Origin: Clostridium homopropionicum DSM 5847
GTDB taxonomy: Bacteria > Bacillota > Clostridia > Clostridiales > Clostridiaceae
Direction of reading: 5' to 3'
DNA length: 62,521 nucleotides
Assembly: GCF_001263795.1 (NCBI RefSeq)
Contig: NZ_LHUR01000033.1
Location: forward strand, 1-62,521
A program made the translations under genes and the position numbers. The notes below the pieces were generated by a model, which worked only from the letters and a program-made list of their open reading frames with translations, was not told the DNA's origin and did not search any database. Below, piece by piece: positions 57,016-62,521 of this stretch; within the stretch, counting starts at the first letter, position 1, and every line of letters starts with the position of its first letter.

Positions 57016-57780
57016 TTATTTTTCTTTTTCATTCCATGGGGTAAGCAATCTTTCAATAAAATATAGTACCCCGAATAATAACATGCTCAATAAGATAATT
57101 ATTATTGTGACTGCAAATACTTTATCAATAGCAAAGGATTTTTTAACTCTCATCATATAAAATCCCAGACCTGCATCTCCTCCAACCCACTCTCCAATAA
57201 CAGCTCCCATAATACTATAAGTAGCTGCAATCCTAAGACCAGAGAAAAAATTCACCATTGCTGCTGGAAGCTTTACCAGCTTAAATATTTGGATTTTACT
57301 TGCTCCCATTAATTTCAAAAGATTGATCATATCCTTATCTACAGAATCTAATCCATCCATAAGACTTATAACAATAGGGAAAAAACATATCAATATTACT
57401 ACAATGATTTTTGGTGTTAGACCAAATCCAAACCACATTCCAAATAATGGAGCTAGTACAACTGTTGGTATGGTTTGAGAAACAATTAGTATTGGATATA
57501 GGCTTTTTCTTATTAGCTTAATATTATCCATTAAAATAGCCAAAACTAATGCAATAATTATGGACATGACAAATCCCAAAATTGCTTCTTTTAAGGTTAC
57601 AAATATATGTCCTTTTATAGCTGGAAGTATTTTAAATAAAGCATCTATCACATCTGTAGGAGAAGGCAATATAAATCTCTCTATAATTCCTTTATCTATT
57701 GTAAATTGCCATAAGAAAAGTATTATTATTTGAAATAACACAGGTAAAAAGCTATTTCTTATATTTATATACTTTTTCAT
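57016..57780 (-). CDS. ABC transporter permease, thiamine-precursor type
   Basis: A 254-aa protein with six TM helices and the BPD_transp_1 EAA loop (LMGASKIQIFKLVKLPAA). It overlaps the end of the upstream gene by 29 bp in another frame, and the binding-protein gene follows 17 bp later. It works with the ATPase at 55252 and the binding protein at 55985, in a ThiXYZ-like transporter. Confidence 0.93.
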   Translation of the reverse strand: MKKYINIRNSFLPVLFQIIILFLWQFTIDKGIIERFILPSPTDVIDALFKILPAIKGHIFVTLKEAILGFVMSIIIALVLAILMDNIKLIRKSLYPILIVSQTIPTVVLAPLFGMWFGFGLTPKIIVVILICFFPIVISLMDGLDSVDKDMINLLKLMGASKIQIFKLVKLPAAMVNFFSGLRIAATYSIMGAVIGEWVGGDAGLGFYMMRVKKSFAIDKVFAVTIIIILLSMLLFGVLYFIERLLTPWNEKEK

Positions 57781-58042
57781 CCATTGTCACACCTTCAAGT
57801 TTATAATCTATCTTTACAACAGATGCAACTCTTGCTGCTCCCTGTTCAATACATATTTCCTGAGCCTTTTTTACTATATCTAGAAGGATATCTAAATCTC
57901 CTTCCATTGTAGTTTCCATAGGTCCAACCTGATATTTTACTCCACAAGAATCAATATATTCAATAACCTTGTCTACCACAGGATAAATTCTCTCTTCCTC
58001 TACTACTGGAAGCACTTGAAGACTTACATTTACATTTGGCAT
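57752..58042 (-). CDS. thiamine-binding protein, MTH1187/YkoF family
   Basis: A 96-aa ferredoxin-like domain beginning VNVSLQVLPVVEE, with GVKYQVGPMETTMEGD, matching the MTH1187 (DUF77) thiamine-binding group. It is the first gene after the TPP riboswitch; AGGAGG precedes the ATG. Predicted cytoplasmic, so it may bind thiamine or its pyrimidine inside the cell. The exact role in the transporter operon is unknown. Confidence 0.9.
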   Translation of the reverse strand: MPNVNVSLQVLPVVEEERIYPVVDKVIEYIDSCGVKYQVGPMETTMEGDLDILLDIVKKAQEICIEQGAARVASVVKIDYKLEGVTMDEKVYKYKK

Positions 58043-58078
58043 AATTTATACCTCCTAAATTATTTAATAATAATTAAA

Positions 58079-58105
58079 GCCCTCTATCCTAAAAGGATAG
58101 AGGGC
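58079..58105 (-). terminator. terminator under TPP riboswitch control
   Basis: A perfect 12-bp stem GCCCTCTATCCT/AGGATAGAGGGC (58079-58090, 58094-58105) followed by TTTAATTATTATT on the minus strand, between the riboswitch and the first gene. Confidence 0.85.
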
Positions 58106-58154
58106 ACATATACAAAATAATATATAAAGAGTGTAAATAAGTTTTTAGATATTA

Positions 58155-58239
58155 CTCTCCCTACGCCGGCATTATCCGTTCAGGTTCTAAGGGTCGAAAC
58201 TCAATTATTTCCTCTCAGCCAAAGCATTGGCTCCCCCGA
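58155..58239 (-). promoter_or_regulatory. TPP riboswitch (THI element)
   Basis: The minus strand carries GGGGGAGCC, GGCTGAGAGG, GACCCTTAGAACCTGA and GGATAATGCCGGCGTAGGGA in order, the diagnostic THI box. With the downstream terminator it should stop transcription of the ABC operon when TPP is abundant. Confidence 0.97.
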
Positions 58240-58358
58240 AACATAATTTATTTTTAATTTACTTATATGTTACTTAATAAAATATTATGTGTCAATTATT
58301 TTATTGTAAATTTAAATAGTGGTAAAATATATTTAATTATTTTATAGGAGGTTTTTTA

Positions 58359-58949
58359 ATGAAACTATTACTTATTGGCGATAGCTTAACTTATGGATAT
58401 AGAGTAGAAGAAAAATATAAATGGACTAATATTTTAAGTAAAAAACTTAATATTGAAATATCAAATAAAGGTGCACTTGGAGATACTACCGCTGGAATGA
58501 ATTTAAGATTATCTGAAGAGCTGCTGGAGGAGCATGCTGATATAGTTTTTATAATGGGAGGTACTAACGATTTCTTAATGGGATACTCACTTGAAAATGT
58601 TCAGAATAATTTTAAGCAGATGATTCAAGATGTAAATAATATCTCATTAAAAGTAATACTTGGTATTCAGCCTCCTACCATTGAAGCTATGGCAGAAATA
58701 ATGTGGATTGATAATGTTGATTATAATAAAGTAAATGCTAAAATTAAAGCATTGAGAGAATGGATTATAAATAACTCATCAGAACTCAATTTTAATTTCA
58801 TTGATTTTTTCCATGAATTTAATAACCTATTATTACACAAGGAGTTTAGAAATTACTATATAGATGGTGTACATATGAATAATACCGGTCATGAAGCTAT
58901 GGCAAAAATAGCTATTGACTTTATGAATAAAAATAAAATTTTTACATGA
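58359..58949 (+). CDS. SGNH/GDSL-family esterase
   Basis: A 196-aa protein. Block I GDSLTYG with nucleophile Ser9, block III GGTND and block V DGVHMNNTGH give the catalytic Ser-Asp-His set plus oxyanion residues. No signal peptide, so cytoplasmic. The substrate, perhaps an acetylated sugar or a lipid ester, is unknown. AGGAGG precedes the ATG. Divergent from the thiamine operon. Confidence 0.93.
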   Translation: MKLLLIGDSLTYGYRVEEKYKWTNILSKKLNIEISNKGALGDTTAGMNLRLSEELLEEHADIVFIMGGTNDFLMGYSLENVQNNFKQMIQDVNNISLKVILGIQPPTIEAMAEIMWIDNVDYNKVNAKIKALREWIINNSSELNFNFIDFFHEFNNLLLHKEFRNYYIDGVHMNNTGHEAMAKIAIDFMNKNKIFT

Positions 58950-59070
58950 TAATTTTAAAAACTACATATTTTTATTATTTTAATTGTATGTTATCATTAT
59001 GTATATAGGTTATTTGCTAAAACTAACAAACTGAGACCTACTTTACTATATGTGAGGAGAATTAGCAGCT

Positions 59071-60144
59071 ATGAGAAAAATAAGTATTTCACAAATAACA
59101 GGTAATGAAGTATTAGGAAAACCAATTTATGATATATCTGGAAGACTGATGTTAGCCGCTGGTACTACCTTAAAGCCTGGATTTAAGATGAGATTAGGGC
59201 AAATGGGCATATTATCCGTATACATAGATGACGAACTTTCAAAAGGAGTCGAAATGGAGGACTACATATCTGAAGAGCTTCGAAATGAAACTAAACAGAC
59301 TATCAAGAAAGGCTTTACAAAGTTCATCAATAAGCAAAGTTCATCCTTAAACGAAATCCTTAAGAAAGTAGATTCTCTGGTTGATTCTATTTTATCTAGA
59401 GAAGAAGTTATGATAAATATTTGTGATATTAAGTCAAAGGACATGCACTTATATGAACATTCTGTAAGCGTTTGTGCCTTATCTATAATAATGGGCGTAA
59501 ACCTTGGGTATACGGAAGATCATCTAAAGGAGCTGGCTGTAGGTTCACTTCTTCATGATCTTGGCAAGCTTATAACCCCGCAAGACATAATAGATAAAAA
59601 TAGAGAAGGCACTTTAACTGCAGATGATTTAGAAATTATTAAGACCCATCCTCTAGATGGCTATGAAATCATGAATGACAGGTTTGACATAAGCTATATA
59701 TCTAAAGCTATAATTCTTATGCATCACGAAAATTGCGATGGATCCGGCTTCCCTCTTGGGCTTACTGATGATAAGCTGCATGAAACAGTAAAATTAGTAT
59801 CTATATGTAATACTTTTGATAACCTTACTTCTGATTTTAGCGGAAGCACTAAAATGGAGGTTTATGAGGCTTTAGAGTATCTTGTTGCTATGAGCGATAC
59901 TCTATTTGATAAAGCTTTAGTTAATACATTCATAAAAAATGTTGCTGCTTACCCTTCTGGAAGCATTGTTAAGTTGAATACAGGAGCCTGTGGAATAGTA
60001 TTAAAACAAAATAAAGCTTTTCCTCTAAGGCCTATTATAAACCTAATCTTCGATGAAAAAGGTGAAAAATTAGAGACTCCTATAGAAATGGATTTATCTC
60101 AAGAGACTACTGTATTCATTTTAGGTACAACAAATTCTATTTAA
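59071..60144 (+). CDS. HD-GYP domain phosphodiesterase
   Basis: A 357-aa protein. An N-terminal region (1-110) with ITGNEVLGKPIYDISGRLML is not a receiver and is shared with other clostridial HD-GYP proteins. The HD-GYP domain covers ~115-290: HDLGK with His162-Asp163 and HHENCDGSGFP at 218-228, so the GYP triplet is GFP here. Expected to hydrolyse cyclic di-GMP, or a related dinucleotide, with a metal centre. No cyclase gene is adjacent. GAGGAG precedes the ATG. Confidence 0.93.
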   Translation: MRKISISQITGNEVLGKPIYDISGRLMLAAGTTLKPGFKMRLGQMGILSVYIDDELSKGVEMEDYISEELRNETKQTIKKGFTKFINKQSSSLNEILKKVDSLVDSILSREEVMINICDIKSKDMHLYEHSVSVCALSIIMGVNLGYTEDHLKELAVGSLLHDLGKLITPQDIIDKNREGTLTADDLEIIKTHPLDGYEIMNDRFDISYISKAIILMHHENCDGSGFPLGLTDDKLHETVKLVSICNTFDNLTSDFSGSTKMEVYEALEYLVAMSDTLFDKALVNTFIKNVAAYPSGSIVKLNTGACGIVLKQNKAFPLRPIINLIFDEKGEKLETPIEMDLSQETTVFILGTTNSI

Positions 60145-60156
60145 ATAGACATTTAA

Positions 60157-60189
60157 AAGGATATATATTCGTTAGAATTATATATCCTT
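60157..60189. terminator. bidirectional terminator
   Basis: A 14-bp stem with one bulge (60157-60170, 60175-60189) between the convergent HD-GYP and DUF503 genes, with T-rich flanks on the plus strand. Confidence 0.7.
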
Positions 60190-60196
60190 GTTTATT

Positions 60197-60478
60197 TTAT
60201 AGTATTTCTGTATAGACATTTTCTACTAATGCCTCTGTATTACCTTCAATATAATTTACAACATTTTGAATAATATCATTGGCTAATCTAGAACTATTAG
60301 TAACACAAGCTATTCCTATTACAATAGATTTATGGTAATCTTGATTTTCCACTTCTGCAATAGAAACATTAAACCTGTGCTTTGTTTTGTCAATTATGCT
60401 TTTTACAATCATTCTCTTTTCTTTTAAGGAATGAACCCAATCTGCATAAAGATATACCTTAGCAGTTCCTATGATCAT
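60197..60478 (-). CDS. DUF503 protein, YlxP-like
   Basis: A 93-aa protein. The DUF503 family opening (GTAKVYLYADWVHSLKEKRM) and VSIAEVENQDYHKSIVIGIA are clear. Bacillus homologues (YlxP) sit in the nusA-infB-rbfA region and affect ribosome maturation. Here it follows the DEAD-box helicase by 15 bp, which fits an RNA-related role. Start ATG 60478 with GAGG 8 bp upstream. Confidence 0.88.
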   Translation of the reverse strand: MIIGTAKVYLYADWVHSLKEKRMIVKSIIDKTKHRFNVSIAEVENQDYHKSIVIGIACVTNSSRLANDIIQNVVNYIEGNTEALVENVYTEIL

Positions 60479-60493
60479 TTCAAGCACCTCTTA

Positions 60494-62080
60494 TTATTTT
60501 GCATTGGCAGGTTCTATATTTATTTTCTTGCCTTTAATAGTATTATTTTTCATAATATCTAATACTATTCGAGCACTTTCCTTTGGAACTTCAACAAAAG
60601 TAAACTTTTCGTATATGTCAATTTTTCCAATTAATTTTCCTTGTATTCCTGTCTCTCCTGCAATTGCTCCAATTACATCTCTTGCTTGTATATTTTGGGC
60701 TCTACCAGCATTTATAAATAGTCTAACCATTCCTTGCTCTGCACCAGTATCACCTATTTCATCAAATTCGTCAGCAATTTCTTCTCTTTTCTCTTCTCCC
60801 ATGCTCATCTTTAATAGAGCAGCTGCAATATCTATAAGCGCAAAATCCTCATCAAGTAACTTCTCAATATGATCAATGTAATTTCCTAAAAGTCCTTGCT
60901 CAATAGTGTCCTTAACCTTATCAAGGAAAACATTCATTTTATATTCTTCTACATCACTTGCTGTAGGGACTTCTTCTCTTTTTATTTTAATTTTTGCATA
61001 TTGCTCTATATCCTTTAATTTACGTATTGCCTTTCCAGCAACAAAAGTATACGCTACTCCTGATCTTCCTGCTCTTCCAGTTCTTCCTATTCTATGAACG
61101 TAATACTCTTCATCCTGTGGTAAATCATAATTAAATACAATTTCTACATCATCTACGTCAATTCCTCTTGCAGCAACGTCTGTTGCAACTAAAATTTCTA
61201 CTGTTCCATTCCTAAATTTACTCATGACACGATCTCTTTGTTGTTGCTTCATGTCTCCATGTAGTCCTTCAGCAAAATATCCTCTTGATTGGAGCTGAGC
61301 TACAACTTCATCAACTCTCTTCTTAGTATTACAGAATACTACTGATAGTTTTGGGCTGCGTATATCAACAAGTCTAGATAAAACTTCTATCTTTGAGCTC
61401 TCTTTTACTTCTAGGTATCTTTGCTCTATACTTGGAACTGTTAATTGCTTATGAACAACCTTTATAAATTCAGCATTTTTCTGATACTGCTTGCTTAAAT
61501 CTAAAATAGGTTTAGGCATAGTAGCCGAAAATAAAACTGTTTGCTTTTCTTTAGGCATATCTTTTATAATAGTTTCAATATCTTCTCTAAAGCCCATATC
61601 TAGCATTTCGTCAGCTTCATCTAAAACTATCATTTTAATGCTTTCAGTCTTTATGGTTTTTCTATTCATATGATCCATAATACGTCCTGGAGTTCCTATA
61701 ATGATCTGAACTCCTCTTTTTAAAGCTTTAATTTGACGGTCTATTGGCTGGCCTCCATAAACAGCAAGGATGTTGATACCTTCTTTATATTTACCAAGCT
61801 TATTTAACTCTTCAGTGGCTTGGATCGCAAGTTCTCTTGTAGGACATAATATCATTACTTGTAAATTATTTTGCATTGGATTTACAATTTCTAATGCAGG
61901 TATTCCAAAGGCAGCAGTTTTACCTGTTCCTGTTTGTGCTTGCCCTATAACATCCTTTCCATTTAATATAAAAGGAATTGCCTTTTCTTGAATCGGTGAT
62001 GGCTCTTCAAAGCCTATATCAGCAATAGCTTTTTTCAGCTCTTCTGATATTTGTAAATCTTCAAACTTAATCTTTCCCAT
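60494..62080 (-). CDS. DEAD-box RNA helicase with DbpA-type RNA-binding domain
   Basis: A 528-aa protein. Q motif and motif I AQTGTGKT (48-55), DEAD (about 153-156), SAT, and HRIGRTGR; a second RecA domain follows. The C-terminal region (about 450-525: RLFINAGRAQNIQARDVIGAIAGETG split over the RRM-like DbpA domain) marks the DeaD/CsdA group that assists ribosome assembly and cold adaptation. A ~95-nt leader separates promoter and start. GGAAGG precedes the ATG. Confidence 0.94.
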   Translation of the reverse strand: MGKIKFEDLQISEELKKAIADIGFEEPSPIQEKAIPFILNGKDVIGQAQTGTGKTAAFGIPALEIVNPMQNNLQVMILCPTRELAIQATEELNKLGKYKEGINILAVYGGQPIDRQIKALKRGVQIIIGTPGRIMDHMNRKTIKTESIKMIVLDEADEMLDMGFREDIETIIKDMPKEKQTVLFSATMPKPILDLSKQYQKNAEFIKVVHKQLTVPSIEQRYLEVKESSKIEVLSRLVDIRSPKLSVVFCNTKKRVDEVVAQLQSRGYFAEGLHGDMKQQQRDRVMSKFRNGTVEILVATDVAARGIDVDDVEIVFNYDLPQDEEYYVHRIGRTGRAGRSGVAYTFVAGKAIRKLKDIEQYAKIKIKREEVPTASDVEEYKMNVFLDKVKDTIEQGLLGNYIDHIEKLLDEDFALIDIAAALLKMSMGEEKREEIADEFDEIGDTGAEQGMVRLFINAGRAQNIQARDVIGAIAGETGIQGKLIGKIDIYEKFTFVEVPKESARIVLDIMKNNTIKGKKINIEPANAK

Positions 62081-62183
62081 ATTTACTTCCTTCCAACTTT
62101 AATTTTGATTATGTTAATTTTCCTAAAATTATCCGAAAATGTTTAATACTAAGCAATCATAATCATTTTAACTTAACTAATTT

Positions 62184-62212
62184 ATTATATATGTATTATT
62201 CCCAATATGCAA
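62184..62212 (-). promoter_or_regulatory. promoter of the DEAD-box helicase gene
   Basis: TTGCAT (62207-62212), a 17-bp spacer and TATAAT (62184-62189) on the minus strand; transcription would begin near 62177, leaving a leader of ~95 nt. Confidence 0.75.
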
Positions 62213-62262
62213 CGAAATATATTTATGGAAAGGTTTAGATGAAAAATATTTTTTTATTCATA

Positions 62263-62308
62263 AATAATATAATAACCAATAAGTCAACTCATTGGTTATT
62301 GTATTATT
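62263..62308. terminator. long hairpin after the CoA-transferase gene
   Basis: Arms 62263-62280 and 62291-62308 pair over 18 positions (one U-G on the plus strand), 24 bp past the ctfB-like stop. Flanks are AT-rich without a clean T-run, so termination is plausible but not certain. Confidence 0.55.
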
Positions 62309-62331
62309 TATAAGATATTTAACTTTAATGT

Positions 62332-62521
62332 TTATACATTTAGTTCTGTTAGATTAGGAGATATGATTAATTCCGCTTCCGTCAAGGCTTGAATCTGTTC
62401 TATGGTATATTGAGGATTTATCTCTTTTAAGACTATTCCCTCTTTTGTTACCTCCATTACTCCCATTTCCGTAACAATTAGATTTACTTGTTCTTTCGCA
62501 GTTAAGGGTAAATTACATTTT
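62332..62521 (-). CDS. CoA-transferase beta subunit, C-terminal fragment
   Basis: Only the last 62 codons are present; the gene runs off the right edge. The translation contains CNLPLTAKEQVNLIVTEMGV, then EGIVLKEINPQYT and QALTEAELIISPNL. This is the C-terminus of acetoacetate/butyrate or succinyl-CoA:3-ketoacid CoA-transferase subunit B (CtfB/ScoB family). In clostridia such enzymes move CoA between acetoacetate, acetate and butyrate. The acceptor cannot be told from this part. Confidence 0.9.
   Translation of the reverse strand, partial: KCNLPLTAKEQVNLIVTEMGVMEVTKEGIVLKEINPQYTIEQIQALTEAELIISPNLTELNV

Overview
The window is AT-rich chromosomal DNA from a spore-forming, obligately anaerobic Firmicute, most likely Clostridium sensu stricto. 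Evidence: the 5' end of a clostridial-type 16S rRNA gene, spoIIE, yabP, yabQ, spoVB, spoVT, spoVG and a gerK-type operon, an [FeFe]-hydrogenase, formate-tetrahydrofolate ligase, T-box and TPP riboswitch leaders, strong GGAGG ribosome-binding sites and many TTG or GTG starts. I see no prophage, transposase, CRISPR array or other obvious foreign island.

Layout. Positions 1-400 hold the 16S 5' end, its leader and its promoter, reading left. From 665 to 37541 nearly every gene is on the minus strand: murD; glyS with a T-box leader; tRNA-Asn; greA-lysS; a 278-aa orphan; coaX-dusB; fhs; an FlK-like thioesterase; ftsH; tilS-hpt; spoIIE. Then come a duplicated tRNA block (Leu-fMet-Met, twice), an S1 protein, divIC, yabQ-yabP, rqcP, hup, mazG, spoVB, spoVT, prsA, mfd, pth, htrA with a two-component pair, prs, glmU, spoVG and purR. 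This joins core translation, cell-envelope and nucleotide genes to sporulation genes, in an order I know from clostridia. Strand use changes at murC (37777, plus). The right third is more mosaic: two small membrane proteins, tRNA-Pro, a hydrogenase, two PAP2 phosphatases, a HAD hydrolase, two radical SAM proteins, a propeller-like lipoprotein, a YkvI-type permease, an H-NOX chemoreceptor, gerKA-KC-KB, a TPP-riboswitch-controlled thiamine-precursor ABC operon, a GDSL esterase, an HD-GYP protein, a DEAD-box helicase with a DUF503 gene, and the 3' end of a CoA-transferase beta subunit gene at the right edge.

How the genes work together. The sporulation set covers the asymmetric septum and sigma-F activation (SpoIIE), coat and cortex (YabP, YabQ, SpoVB), late forespore control (SpoVT) and germinant sensing (GerK). 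Two sporulation promoters can be read directly: a 21-bp-spaced Spo0A-type promoter before spoIIE and a sigma-H match before spoVG. Nucleotide supply is represented by hpt, prs and purR; peptidoglycan by murC, murD and glmU.

Items most worth a second look: (1) an H-NOX/methyl-accepting receptor (48504-50303) that keeps the heme-binding residues and a distal-pocket tyrosine; (2) an intergenic element (39213-39330) made of two compensating 25-bp palindromes around inverted 7-bp-period repeats, with a divergent relative beside the rRNA promoter (421-491); (3) paired leader hairpins with covarying base pairs upstream of 16S; (4) a possible plus-strand small RNA (2249-2352); (5) a group-B-like [FeFe]-hydrogenase. 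No wholly new multi-gene system could be demonstrated from sequence alone.
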